NCBI RefSeq assembly: GCF_030160295.1
Contig: NZ_BSOB01000010.1
Coordinates: forward strand, 21,878-85,877
Direction: 5' to 3'
Source of the DNA: Dyella acidisoli
Lineage (GTDB): Bacteria > Pseudomonadota > Gammaproteobacteria > Xanthomonadales > Rhodanobacteraceae
DNA: 64,000 bases
Shown: positions 53,302 to 62,130 of the stretch, one piece after another
How positions within the stretch are numbered: the first letter of the stretch is position 1
How the letters are laid out: each line of letters begins with the position of its first letter
The notes under the pieces: generated by a model
Databases searched by the model: none
What the model was told of the DNA's origin: nothing
What the model saw: the letters and a program-made list of their open reading frames with translations, nothing else
Made by a program: the position numbers and the translations under genes

Positions 53302-54036
53302 TCAACGACTCCGCTTCATATCAAGCACCAGCACACCAGCGGTAAGCCACGCTGCAATGGTGAGAATGAAATACAGGAGATCGCGTATATCCAGCACGCC
53401 GCGCGCGATCGCTTCGTAGTGGCGCAACATGGACAGGTGAGCTATGCCGTTCACCAGCCGGCGTGGCAAAGTGCCCTGAAAGAAATCCAGCACCTGCGAT
53501 TGCCCCGCCAGGATCAGTAACACACACACCACGGCGGTAAGAATGAAGGCCACCACCTGGCTGCTGGTCACGGTCGACAGGCATGCACCGATCGCCAGAA
53601 ATGCTCCCGCCATCAGCCAACTGCCGATGTAGCCGGCGATGATGATGCCGTTGTCCGGCGAACCTAAGTAGTTGACGGTCACCCACACCGGAAAGGTGAG
53701 CAGCAGGGCAAGACCGACGAATAGCCATGCCGCCATAAACTTGCCCAGCATGGCTTGCCACAAGTTGATCGGCAGCGTCAGCAACAGCTCGAGCGTGCCC
53801 GCCTTGGCTTCCTCAGCCCATAGGCGCATCGATACGGCCGGCACCAAGATCAGATAGAGCCATGGATGCATCACGAAAAACGGCTGCAAGTCCGCGATGC
53901 CGCGATCATAGAAGTCGCCGACGTAGAACGTGAGGATGCCGGAGAGCACCAAGAAAATTACCAGGAACACATACGCAACCGGCGTCACGAAATAACTGCG
54001 CAATTCGCGGCGCACCACCGCCATGACCGGGCTCAT
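53302..54036 (-). CDS. ABC-2 type permease (GldF-like)
   Basis: This 244-residue protein has six membrane helices and the family start RRELRSYFVTPVAYVFLVIFLVLSG, then MRLWAEEAKAGTLELLLTLP, a typical ABC-2 permease loop. It overlaps the ATP-binding gene by four bases (ATGA) and is followed after one base by the GldG-like gene. Confidence 0.88.
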   Translation of the reverse strand: MSPVMAVVRRELRSYFVTPVAYVFLVIFLVLSGILTFYVGDFYDRGIADLQPFFVMHPWLYLILVPAVSMRLWAEEAKAGTLELLLTLPINLWQAMLGKFMAAWLFVGLALLLTFPVWVTVNYLGSPDNGIIIAGYIGSWLMAGAFLAIGACLSTVTSSQVVAFILTAVVCVLLILAGQSQVLDFFQGTLPRRLVNGIAHLSMLRHYEAIARGVLDIRDLLYFILTIAAWLTAGVLVLDMKRSR

Positions 54037-54971
54037 GGTTGCGTCCCCGCTTCGGCACCCAAGGTGATCTGGCGGAATACCTCGTCGAGACGTCCACGTT
54101 CAAGCTGGATTTCGGAAATCTCCAAACCTTGCTGACGCAACAATGCTTCGACCGGCTCCAGGATACGTTCGCCGGGCTTGGGGAAAACAGTGATGCGACC
54201 ATCGAGCGGATCGACTTCGATACCGGCCACCTGCGGCAGGCGTCCGAGCATTTCCTGCGACACGCCGCTGCCCTGTGCACTGAAGGACACCGCACCGTGA
54301 TAGCGCGAGCGTGCTTCCAGTTCCGCTGGCGTGGCATCTGCACGCAACTGTCCACCGGCGATGATCACCACGCGATTGCACAACGCGTGCACTTCTTCGA
54401 GCAAGTGCGTGGAGATCAGGATGGTGCGCTCGCGCGCCATCGCATCGATCAGCCGGCGCACCGTGTGTTTCTGATTGGGATCGAGGCCATCGGTAGGTTC
54501 ATCCAGCATCAGCACCGGCGGATCGTGCAGGATGGCTTGTGCAAGTCCCACACGCCGGCGCAGCCCCTTGGATAGGGTATCTACGCTGACACCCAGCGCC
54601 TCTTCCAATTGCAAATGGCTCACCACATCATCGAAACGACGACGCCCCACGTCGGAGCGCAAGCCGCGCATGCGCATGATGAACACCAGGGATTCGCGTA
54701 CCGTCATTTCGCCGTAGCTCGGCGCGCCTTCTGGCAGATAGCCAAGCGCGCGCTTGGCCTTGAGCGGTTCCTTGGCTACGTCGTGACCGCAGACGCGCGC
54801 GGTACCCGAAGTGGGCGTGAGAAAACCGGCGATCATGCGCATCGCCGTTGTTTTGCCCGCGCCATTGGGCCCCAAGAGGCCGAGCACCTGGCCCGGTTCG
54901 GCGTAGATGCTGAGCGCATCCACTGCAGTCAAATGGCCGTAGCGCTTGGTGAGCTTGTCGGTCTCGATCAT
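54033..54971 (-). CDS. ABC transporter ATP-binding protein (GldA-like)
   Basis: This 312-residue protein has Walker A LLGPNGAGKTTAMR, signature LSKGLRRRVGLAQAIL, Walker B VLMLDEPTDGLDPNQ and a switch His in ILISTHLLEEV. A C-terminal extension (about 215-312) follows. It starts at ATG 54971 (MIETDKLTKRYG); the frame is open to 55010 but the shorter start matches ABC proteins. It energises the permease and GldG-like genes downstream. Confidence 0.92.
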   Translation of the reverse strand: MIETDKLTKRYGHLTAVDALSIYAEPGQVLGLLGPNGAGKTTAMRMIAGFLTPTSGTARVCGHDVAKEPLKAKRALGYLPEGAPSYGEMTVRESLVFIMRMRGLRSDVGRRRFDDVVSHLQLEEALGVSVDTLSKGLRRRVGLAQAILHDPPVLMLDEPTDGLDPNQKHTVRRLIDAMARERTILISTHLLEEVHALCNRVVIIAGGQLRADATPAELEARSRYHGAVSFSAQGSGVSQEMLGRLPQVAGIEVDPLDGRITVFPKPGERILEPVEALLRQQGLEISEIQLERGRLDEVFRQITLGAEAGTQP

Positions 54972-55095
54972 GTCCGCTCGCGAAAGGAACCGCAGAGCAA
55001 TGTACCGCAAGGAAGAAACTCTAGAAATGAGCGCTGCGGCGTGCCCAACGGGAAAACATCATCCCCATGCTACAGAAGCTCAACAAGGGCCGACA

Positions 55096-55383
55096 TCAGG
55101 CCGCATCGTGGAACTGGATGCGCTGCACTTTCGCGCGAAACTTCTTCTTTGCCTGCCACATGTCGTAATCGCATTGCATGTGATACCAGCTCCCTGGCGT
55201 GGTACCCAAGGCTAGCGACAGGCGCAAGTCCATTTCTGGGCTTACGCCCATGGAGCCATTGACCAGACGCGATAGCGTGACGCGTGATACACCAAGCTTT
55301 TTGGCTACGTCAGTAACCGACATATCTGCAAGCCATTCGCGCAGAACTTCGCCAGGATGCGGAGGATTATGCATGGCGCTCAT
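55096..55383 (-). CDS. higA: HigA-family antitoxin
   Basis: This 95-residue XRE-type antitoxin has PPHPGEVLREWL at the start and a helix-turn-helix in SVTDVAKKLGVSRVTLSRLVNG, followed by the family MDLRLSLALGTTPGSWYHMQ. It neutralises the HigB toxin encoded just upstream and represses their promoter. The start could also be the ATG at 55374. Confidence 0.92.
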   Translation of the reverse strand: MSAMHNPPHPGEVLREWLADMSVTDVAKKLGVSRVTLSRLVNGSMGVSPEMDLRLSLALGTTPGSWYHMQCDYDMWQAKKKFRAKVQRIQFHDAA

Positions 55384-55407
55384 GATGCCGTTTTACCTCT
55401 TCATGCC

Positions 55408-55686
55408 TCAGTGGTAATCCTGATAGTCGACCAGCACAGCATCGCCATCTTCAAACGCGAAGGTCAGGCGCCAGTTGCCATTGACCCAAACCGCCCAATG
55501 CCCACCCAGGTCACCGCGCAAAGGATGAAGCTTCCAGCCCGGCACGTTCATATCCTTGGGTTCTAGTGCTTTGTCCAGTCGACCCAATTGCAATCGGAGT
55601 CGATTCGCATGGGTTGTCTGGATACCTCGCGTAGACCCGGTGAGAAAGAATTCTTTGATACCTTTGTGCCGGAACGTCTTAATCAT
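55408..55686 (-). CDS. higB: HigB-type RelE/ParE-family toxin
   Basis: This 92-residue protein starts MIKTFRHKGIKEFFLTG and carries GWKLHPLRGDLGGHWAVWVNGNWRL and DAVLVDYQDYH, the HigB family pattern of an mRNA endonuclease that acts on translating ribosomes. The upstream frame to 55803 crosses the operator and is not coding. The toxin gene comes first and the antitoxin 24 bases later, the order typical of higBA. Confidence 0.92.
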   Translation of the reverse strand: MIKTFRHKGIKEFFLTGSTRGIQTTHANRLRLQLGRLDKALEPKDMNVPGWKLHPLRGDLGGHWAVWVNGNWRLTFAFEDGDAVLVDYQDYH

Positions 55687-55693
55687 GAGCATC

Positions 55694-55717
55694 GTATCGT
55701 GTATCGCCATACGATAC
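55694..55717. promoter_or_regulatory. Candidate higBA operator
   Basis: GTATCG occurs at 55694-55699 and again at 55701-55706, and its complement CGATAC at 55712-55717. The cluster begins eight bases upstream of the higB start, where HigA would be expected to bind. Confidence 0.6.
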
Positions 55718-55766
55718 AACGCGACTCGACCAATCATACATAGGCCGATTTCGCTCATCTCAAAAG

Positions 55767-55794
55767 AAAAAGCCCTCCGCGAAGGAGGGCTTTT
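55767..55794 (-). terminator. Rho-independent terminator of the SRPBCC gene
   Basis: AAAAGCCCTCC pairs with GGAGGGCTTTT around GCGAA. It lies 22 bases beyond the stop of the gene at 55816 and upstream of higB. Confidence 0.9.
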
Positions 55795-55815
55795 CTGGAT
55801 CACGTAGTGTGCCGC

Positions 55816-57192
55816 TTACTTCACCGGCGCTGCGGCGGTGCTCGCCGGTGCCGGTGCCGTGCTGCTGGAAGCCGGCTGGCCGTTCGCGTTCATCACTGCC
55901 GGCTGCTTGATGCCGGCCTGCTGTTCCGGCGTCTGCTGCGGCACTGCGCCGCCGTTCGACGAATCCTGCAGCGGCAGATATACGGCGAACTGCGCGTAGG
56001 TTTGGATGGCGCCCGTGTTGTCCTTCACTTCCGGCTGCACAAGGATGTCGTACAGGCGGTTGATCACTTCGTCGTACTTGTAGCCGTGGGTCTGCGAGTA
56101 AGCCTTCAGCATGTCGCGCGTTTGCGGCACGCCGGCAGCGGTACCGTTCCACACTGCTTGCAGTGCCGGGCCACCGAACGCAAGCGTAGCGCGCACGTTG
56201 TTGTCGACAACCAGACGGCCAAAGCGATCCTTGCCACCCGGCTGGGTGTTGTCGGCGTTGGCCGGGTTGGCGGCCGTGCTGCTGGAAGCAGGCTGCAGCT
56301 GATCGTTCAACGACGGCGGCGTCGGCGGCGTGAGCTTCACGCTCTGGCCCGCCACGGTGAGCGTATCGGTATTGATCGGCTCGGCCACGTCGAAGGTGTA
56401 GGTCTCATCACCGTAGTTGGTGGTGAAGATGATGCGCGGACCGTTGGTTTGCACGCCCAGCTTCTTGGCCGCATCCTGGATCTGCTTGATGGCGGCGTCG
56501 GTGGCTTCGTTCAAACCATCCAGGCCGTCCTTGCGCTTCATCGATGTGGACACCAGCAGTACCGGCGTCGGCTTGGTCTGCTGCACGTACGGATCGAGCG
56601 CGCTGTAATCGATGTTCGGCACACCAGCCAGCACGTTCTGCAGGCTGTTCAGGCTGTACTGGATGAAAGCGTCCGGCTGGCCGTGGATGTACAGATTGGA
56701 GTAACGGTCCATCAGATTGAAACCGTAGCTCACGTCATACGACCAGGTGATCTTGGTCAGCTTGCCGGTGTTGCCCTGACGCAGCAGGTCCAGGGTGAAA
56801 TGCTTGTCGCTGCCGCGCCAATCGTTGTCCACGTTCCAGATGATCTGGGCGCTGTTGACGGTGGTGTCGATCTTGCTGAAGTCGGGCGTAGCGGACGCCA
56901 CGGTCAGCTTGCCGGTGCCTACCTTCTCATCCTGGCTGTTCCAGCTGATCTCCGAACCGGCGCCATAGGCGTTGCCGGAAAGGGTGTACTGGGTTCTCGG
57001 GTCGTACGCGCGGAGCACGGCGTAATCAGGGAAAGTGCGGAAATTGGCTACTACGTCATAGACCTGGCGCAGGTCTTTGCTCACCACCAATGACCGCTCA
57101 ACGTGGCCACTGCCGGGCATGATGATGCCCACCACGACGCCGACCACGACGACGATGATGAGGGCAACAATGAATTCCAGAACACGCGTCAT
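55816..57192 (-). CDS. Membrane-anchored SRPBCC/GyrI-like protein of unknown function
   Basis: This 458-residue protein has one N-terminal helix (residues about 6-28) and then a START/SRPBCC-like domain (about 32-185, beginning VERSLVVSKDLRQVYDVVANFRTFPDYA). The middle and C-terminal parts (about 200-410) contain LVSTSMKRKDGLDGLNEATDAAIKQIQ and resemble GyrI-type folds only loosely. Ala/Ser/Pro-rich segments lie at about 295-320 and at the end. The protein is probably outside the cytoplasm. No pathway can be assigned. It lies downstream of a response regulator gene. Confidence 0.65.
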   Translation of the reverse strand: MTRVLEFIVALIIVVVVGVVVGIIMPGSGHVERSLVVSKDLRQVYDVVANFRTFPDYAVLRAYDPRTQYTLSGNAYGAGSEISWNSQDEKVGTGKLTVASATPDFSKIDTTVNSAQIIWNVDNDWRGSDKHFTLDLLRQGNTGKLTKITWSYDVSYGFNLMDRYSNLYIHGQPDAFIQYSLNSLQNVLAGVPNIDYSALDPYVQQTKPTPVLLVSTSMKRKDGLDGLNEATDAAIKQIQDAAKKLGVQTNGPRIIFTTNYGDETYTFDVAEPINTDTLTVAGQSVKLTPPTPPSLNDQLQPASSSTAANPANADNTQPGGKDRFGRLVVDNNVRATLAFGGPALQAVWNGTAAGVPQTRDMLKAYSQTHGYKYDEVINRLYDILVQPEVKDNTGAIQTYAQFAVYLPLQDSSNGGAVPQQTPEQQAGIKQPAVMNANGQPASSSTAPAPASTAAAPVK

Positions 57193-57415
57193 TCCAGGTT
57201 TCTCCGAGACGTCTCTCTAAGGCGGTGAACAGCGCCGGTCGGAACGGGACCGCCAAAAAGAGTCTTCCCTCGAGGGAAACCGCATCAGGACGGGGGATCG
57301 GCCGGCGCCTAAGCTGCCGATGGTACTTGCTCGCGCGCAGGAACGCTACGGGCCGAGACGGCCCGGAGCCGCGTTGCGAAGCAGCATTTTCCGACGACTT
57401 AAAGCAATCGGAGAA

Positions 57416-58057
57416 TTAGACGATACCTAGCTCTAATGCCTTGAGCACGGCGCGGGTTCGATCACGCACGCCAAGCTTGGACAGAATATTGGAGACGTGA
57501 TTTTTCACGGTGCCCTCGGCCACCTTGAGCGAATTGGCAATTTCCTTATTGCTGTAGCCACCGGACAAGAGACGCAGGATCTCCGTCTCGCGCTCGGTCA
57601 GCGGATCGGGCTGCTCCAGGCTGGTGAACTGATTATGGATACGGCCCACACCAGCCAGCAGACGCTGGGTGACCATCGGCGCCACCAGCGAACCGCCATT
57701 GGCAACAGTGCGCACCGCTTCCACCAATTGTTCCAGCGACACATCCTTCAGTAGATAGCCGCGCGCTCCGGCCTTGAGGCCCTGCAGCACGAGCTGGTCG
57801 TCGTCGAACGTGGTGAGGATGATGGTGGGCGGCAGCTCGTTGCGTGCCGACAAGGCTTGCAACACTTCCAGTCCGCTCATGTTGGGCATGCGCAGATCCA
57901 GCAGCACCACGTCGGGCTTGATGCGTGGAATATCCTGTACGGCTTGCACACCATCGGCGCATTCGGCCACCACGCGAATGTCCTCCGCCAGATCGAGCAG
58001 GGAACGCACACCCTGGCGCACCAGGTTCTGGTCGTCGACAAGACAAACGGAAATCAT
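57416..58057 (-). CDS. NarL/LuxR-family response regulator
   Basis: This 213-residue protein has a receiver domain with D8-D9, phospho-acceptor D54 in VVLLDLRMP, Thr in ILTTFDD and Lys in YLLKDVS, and a LuxR helix-turn-helix (LTERETEILRLLSGGYSNKEIANSL). The start is ATG 58057 after GAGGGA; a longer frame to 58111 has no ribosome site. It is transcribed after the sensor kinase and likely receives phosphate from it. Confidence 0.93.
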   Translation of the reverse strand: MISVCLVDDQNLVRQGVRSLLDLAEDIRVVAECADGVQAVQDIPRIKPDVVLLDLRMPNMSGLEVLQALSARNELPPTIILTTFDDDQLVLQGLKAGARGYLLKDVSLEQLVEAVRTVANGGSLVAPMVTQRLLAGVGRIHNQFTSLEQPDPLTERETEILRLLSGGYSNKEIANSLKVAEGTVKNHVSNILSKLGVRDRTRAVLKALELGIV

Positions 58058-58115
58058 CGCGGGTCCCTCACAGCAGTCACGGCTACTTCCAGCCATATGG
58101 CATTCTGGCAAGTCA

Positions 58116-59339
58116 TCAGGTCAGGCTCAATGCGGGTGGCTCGAAACGTGAAGGCGTATGCGCCAGCACCGACGGTTCGCCCAATGGAAGACGGATGCTG
58201 AGGGCAAAACCCTGCCCTACCTCGCTCTCAATCGTCACGGTGCCACCGAATTCGGCCAAGCGCTCACGCATGCCGGCAAGACCGTTGCCGGGCGTGATAT
58301 CGCTGGTGCCGCGGCCATCGTCGCGTGCGCACAGGCTCAATAATGTCTCTTCTTCATAAGTAAAGGCGAGCCACAGGTTGCGGGCACCGGCGTGCCTGGC
58401 GGTGTTGGTGATGATCTCCTGCACACAGCGCAGCAGCACCTGCGCGCGGCGCGGGTCTTCCACGCTGAAGCGCGGCGGGATGGTCAGATGCACGTGCAGG
58501 CTTGGCACACCATCGATCAGGCTTTGCAGGGCCTGGGTAAGGTCGATCGCATCATCTTGCCGCAGTTCGCTCACTGCCTCGCGCACGTCGGCCAACAACA
58601 AGCGCGCTGTGCTTTGCGCCTTGCGCACATGCACCGCGGACGATTCGTTGCTGAGATGGCTGGCCACTTCCAGATTGAGGCTGAGCGCGGTCAGGTGATG
58701 GCCGATCACGTCGTGCAGCTCGCGCGCGATGCGCATGCGCTCTGCGATGCGCGTGGATTCGGCGAGCAGCGCACGCGTGGCGCGCAGTTCGGAGTTGAGC
58801 CTGCGCTGACCCTCCCGCTCCTCCGCCAATTGGTTGGCCACCAACGACGCCACAAAACCGAGCATGGCGAACGCGGTATAGATGCAGGCCTGCAGCGCAC
58901 CCAGCATGAGGCTGTGCTTGAGTTCCGCGAACGTCGAAAACAGCAGCGCCATGCTGACCGTCTGCAAGACGATCCAAGCCACACCCGCCCAGAACGGCAC
59001 CAGCCAGGGCAGCACTACCGCCACCACAACCAGCAGCGTTGCAGACAAACCACTGTGGCTGTACCACCCCACCATCACTGCGGTGGCGGTGAGCAGCAGC
59101 AGACCGATCAGTCGTGCCCAGATATGGGTGCGGGCGCCAAGGTTGTTGGTGATCAATAGATAGAGGACGCCGAACAGCAGATAGGACAGCGTCCACAGCA
59201 GCAGCGAGAAATTGGGCCGCTGCAGCAAATCCAGCCGCTCAGTCGCCCAATTGGTGAACAACGGCGTGCCGTCGCACAGATACGCGATCAGTCCCGTGAT
59301 ACGCAGCAGCCGGATGTGGTTGAAATTGGTCATCGCCAT
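58116..59339 (-). CDS. DesK/NarX-type sensor histidine kinase
   Basis: This 407-residue protein has five or six N-terminal membrane helices, a coiled coil near 172-200, and a HisKA_3 domain with phospho-acceptor H209 in ARELHDVIGHHLTAL. The ATPase domain has the N box in CVQEIITNTARHAGA and G boxes in RDDGRGTSD and GNGLAGMRERL. The membrane-embedded sensor suggests detection of envelope stress or membrane state. It pairs with the regulator that begins 58 bases downstream. Confidence 0.92.
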   Translation of the reverse strand: MAMTNFNHIRLLRITGLIAYLCDGTPLFTNWATERLDLLQRPNFSLLLWTLSYLLFGVLYLLITNNLGARTHIWARLIGLLLLTATAVMVGWYSHSGLSATLLVVVAVVLPWLVPFWAGVAWIVLQTVSMALLFSTFAELKHSLMLGALQACIYTAFAMLGFVASLVANQLAEEREGQRRLNSELRATRALLAESTRIAERMRIARELHDVIGHHLTALSLNLEVASHLSNESSAVHVRKAQSTARLLLADVREAVSELRQDDAIDLTQALQSLIDGVPSLHVHLTIPPRFSVEDPRRAQVLLRCVQEIITNTARHAGARNLWLAFTYEEETLLSLCARDDGRGTSDITPGNGLAGMRERLAEFGGTVTIESEVGQGFALSIRLPLGEPSVLAHTPSRFEPPALSLT

Positions 59340-59490
59340 GCCTGCATCATAGGACCGGCCCAGCGCGAGGGAATGCGCGGGAAGTCATGCGCGCTATCGT
59401 ACGACCCCAGCTCGGGTCCCGGCGCCGCGATCAGGCAGTGCTAGTATTCGGTTTTACAAAGCTTTTACATGCGAATTCATACCGCAATAC

Positions 59491-59517
59491 GGCATGTGCC
59501 GCCTCGTGCCACATGCC
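59491..59517. promoter_or_regulatory. Inverted repeat upstream of the GNAT-min operon
   Basis: GGCATGTG (59491-59498) and CACATGCC (59510-59517) form an 8-base inverted repeat with an 11-base gap, 64 bases before the first start codon. TTTACA occurs twice just upstream. It may be a regulator site or mRNA hairpin. Confidence 0.4.
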
Positions 59518-59581
59518 ATAATGCGCGTCGAGTTGGGCCGTCAGTCGGTCTTAATTAGCCACCCTTACAGCGGAGCAACGA

Positions 59582-60211
59582 ATGGCCCTTGCCATCCGCG
59601 ACGTGCGCGAGCACGACTTGGATGCCGTACTGGCACTCAACAACACTGCCGGTCGCTCCATCCTCGCCCTGGACGCCGAACGGTTGCGCTACTTCTACGA
59701 ACAGGCCGACTACTTCCGCGTGGCCGAGATCGACGGCCATCTCGCCGGCTTCCTGATCGCCCTGCGCGATGGGCGCGATTACAGCAGCCCGAACTATCTG
59801 TGGTTCAGCGAGCACTATCCGGCGTTCGTCTACATCGACCGCATCGTGATCGCCAACGCTTATCGCCGTCACGGCCTGGGCCGCATTTTCTATTGCGACG
59901 TGAACAGCTACGCCGAAGTGCGGGTGCCTTTGCTCACCTGCGAAGTGTTCCTGGAGCCCGCCGACGACGTGGTGGTGCTGTTCCACGGTACCTACGGTTT
60001 CCAGGAAGTGGGGCAGCAACGCATGGGTGAACGCGGTCCACAGGTGAGCCTGCTCGCCAAGGATCTGCCCAGCTACACCTACGTGCGCGACACTTACCTC
60101 GAAAACGAAAACAGCGGCCTGCCCGACCTGCCCTGGCTCGCCGGCCGCGATCTCCCTTTAGCCAACCAAGATGCCAAGGCGCGCCGCCTCGCCGGAGAGC
60201 GGCGTTCATGA
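59582..60211 (+). CDS. GNAT-family acetyltransferase (COG3818-like) coupled to minC
   Basis: This 209-residue GNAT protein begins IRDVREHDLDAVLALNN and carries the acetyl-CoA site region IDRIVIANAYRRHGLGRIF and later FHGTYGFQEVGQQRMG. GGAG precedes the ATG. The stop overlaps the minC start by four bases (ATGA), so it is translated together with the division-site genes. Whether it acetylates a Min protein or is only a passenger is unknown. Confidence 0.85.
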   Translation: MALAIRDVREHDLDAVLALNNTAGRSILALDAERLRYFYEQADYFRVAEIDGHLAGFLIALRDGRDYSSPNYLWFSEHYPAFVYIDRIVIANAYRRHGLGRIFYCDVNSYAEVRVPLLTCEVFLEPADDVVVLFHGTYGFQEVGQQRMGERGPQVSLLAKDLPSYTYVRDTYLENENSGLPDLPWLAGRDLPLANQDAKARRLAGERRS

Positions 60212-60984
60212 ATGCAAAAATGGAAACCTCTGATGCCTGCGATCTGCGCTTCGGGCAGGTCGGCATTGCCTGTGTGCGTGTGCGCCGCCCCGATGCTGCG
60301 GCCTTGTGCGAAGAGCTCGAACGCCGCGTGCGCGCCGCGCCGCAGTTGTTCTCGCGTGCCGCGGTCGTCCTCGATCTGAGTCATCTACTCAATCTGCCGG
60401 ACGACGGCACGGTCGATGCTCTGCTCGAAGCCGTACGCAGCGCCGGCATGCTACCGGTAGGCCTTGCCTATGGCACCAGCGCCACGGAAGCGCTGGCGCA
60501 ACGCATGGGCCTGCCGTTGATCGCCAAGTTCCGCGCTGCCTATGAGCCTGCCGATGGCGGCAGCATCGCGCCGCCAACCCCTTCCGCTGCGCCAACTCCG
60601 GCACCTGTACCAGCACCGGTGCGCGAACCGGTACTGTCGCAACCGGAAGGTTCGGTTGGCGCACAACGCCACGACGGCACGGTGCGTTCCGGACAGCAGG
60701 TGTATGCGCGCGATCGCGACCTGATCGTGGTCGGCACCATCGCCAATGCCGCCGAAGTGATCGCCGACGGCAGCATCCATATTTACGGCAGCCTGAAGGG
60801 CCGTGCGATGGCGGGTGCGCAAGGCGACACGAAAGCGCGTATTTTCATCTCGGATTTCCGCGCGGAACTGGTGGCCATCGCCGGCCACTACCGCGTGTTC
60901 GAGCAGATACCGAAAGACCTGGAGGGCCAGTCTGTGCAATGCTGGCTCGACGGCGAAAAGCTGCTGATTGCAGCGCTGAAGTAA
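60208..60984 (+). CDS. minC: Septum site-determining protein MinC
   Basis: This 258-residue protein has the MinC N-terminal FtsZ-inhibiting domain (about 10-115, with VVLDLSHLLN), a Pro/Ala-rich linker (about 115-145) and the C-terminal beta-helix (about 150-258, with VGTIANAAEVIADGSIHIYGSLKGRAMAG) that binds MinD and promotes dimerisation. It blocks Z-ring formation at the poles. It is first of minC-minD-minE. Confidence 0.95.
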   Translation: MNAKMETSDACDLRFGQVGIACVRVRRPDAAALCEELERRVRAAPQLFSRAAVVLDLSHLLNLPDDGTVDALLEAVRSAGMLPVGLAYGTSATEALAQRMGLPLIAKFRAAYEPADGGSIAPPTPSAAPTPAPVPAPVREPVLSQPEGSVGAQRHDGTVRSGQQVYARDRDLIVVGTIANAAEVIADGSIHIYGSLKGRAMAGAQGDTKARIFISDFRAELVAIAGHYRVFEQIPKDLEGQSVQCWLDGEKLLIAALK

Positions 60985-61022
60985 CACTACTACTAAAAAA
61001 ACATATTTTTCGGAGATGAGCC

Positions 61023-61838
61023 TTGAGTGCTGAGATTATCGTTGTGACGTCCGGCAAGGGCGGCGTTGGCAAGACCACCACCAGCGCGTCACTTGCCACG
61101 GGCCTGGCGATGAGCGGCAAGAAAGTGGCCGTGATCGACTTCGACGTCGGCCTGCGCAACCTCGACCTGATCATGGGCTGCGAGCGTCGCGTGGTGTACG
61201 ACTTCGTCAACGTCATCCAGGGCGAGGCCACCATCAAACAGGCGCTGATCAAGGACAAGCGCCACGAAAATCTCTACGTGCTCGCCGCCAGCCAGACGCG
61301 CGACAAGGACGCGCTCACTCAGGAAGGCGTCGAGAAAGTGCTCGACGATCTGTCCAAGGACGAGTTCGACTACGTCATCTGCGATTCGCCCGCCGGCATC
61401 GAAAAAGGCGCGCACCTGGCAATGTATTTCGCCGACCACGCGATGGTGGTGGTGAATCCGGAAGTGTCCTCGGTGCGCGACTCCGATCGCATCCTGGGCT
61501 TGCTCGCCAGCAAGACGCGCCGCGCCGAACGCGATAACGGCTCCGTCACCCAGCACCTGCTATTGACGCGCTATAACCCCTCGCGTGTCGAACAAGGCGA
61601 AATGCTCAGCGTCAAAGATGTAGAAGAAATTCTCGGCATCAACGTCATCGGCGTGATTCCCGAATCGGAAAACGTACTGGCTGCCTCCAACTCCGGTGTG
61701 CCGGTGATCCTGGACGACAACTCCCACGCCGGTCAGGCCTATCGCGACACCGTGGCCCGCTTGCTCGGCGAAACCCGCCCGATGCGCTTTCTCGACGCAC
61801 CCAAGAAGGGCTTCTTCCAGCGCGTATTCGGAGGCTGA
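61023..61838 (+). CDS. minD: Septum site-determining ATPase MinD
   Basis: This 271-residue protein has the deviant Walker [11 protein letters not shown] (K12 and K17), the switch [14 protein letters not shown] and the C-terminal membrane-targeting helix [10 protein letters not shown]. It binds the membrane when ATP-bound and recruits MinC. The start codon is TTG at 61023, placed by GGAG seven bases upstream; no ATG or in-frame GTG is available there. Confidence 0.96.
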   Translation: MSAEIIVVTSGKGGVGKTTTSASLATGLAMSGKKVAVIDFDVGLRNLDLIMGCERRVVYDFVNVIQGEATIKQALIKDKRHENLYVLAASQTRDKDALTQEGVEKVLDDLSKDEFDYVICDSPAGIEKGAHLAMYFADHAMVVVNPEVSSVRDSDRILGLLASKTRRAERDNGSVTQHLLLTRYNPSRVEQGEMLSVKDVEEILGINVIGVIPESENVLAASNSGVPVILDDNSHAGQAYRDTVARLLGETRPMRFLDAPKKGFFQRVFGG

Positions 61839-61843
61839 GCGCC

Positions 61844-62119
61844 ATGGGTATCCTCGATTTCCTGAAGCGCAAGCCGGAACCCACCGCCGCCGTGGCGAAA
61901 GAACGTCTGCGCATCATCGTGGCGCAAGAGCGCTCCACCCGCGGCGCGCCCGACTACCTGCCGCTGCTACGCAATGAGCTGCTCGAGGTCATCAAGAAAT
62001 ACGTCAACGTCGACCTGGAAGCGATCAACATCAATGTCGAGCGCGACGCCGGGCATGAAGTGCTGGAGCTGTCGGTGGCACTGCCGGATGGCAAGCCGGC
62101 TGGCAGCGCAGCAACCTAA
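61844..62119 (+). CDS. minE: Cell division topological specificity factor MinE
   Basis: This 91-residue protein starts [15 protein letters not shown] (membrane-binding helix), followed by the MinD-activating segment [13 protein letters not shown] and the dimerisation domain [12 protein letters not shown]. It drives MinD off the membrane, creating the pole-to-pole oscillation. It starts five bases after the minD stop. Confidence 0.95.
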   Translation: MGILDFLKRKPEPTAAVAKERLRIIVAQERSTRGAPDYLPLLRNELLEVIKKYVNVDLEAININVERDAGHEVLELSVALPDGKPAGSAAT

Positions 62120-62130
62120 CCGTGCTTAGT

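Noticed and set aside
55687..55803. N-terminal extension of higB
   Set aside because: The segment contains the operator half-sites and a terminator and precedes the standard HigB start.
55807..57093. 428-codon plus-strand frame opposite the SRPBCC-like gene
   Set aside because: Antisense shadow without ribosome site; the minus-strand gene has a membrane helix, a domain pattern and its own terminator.
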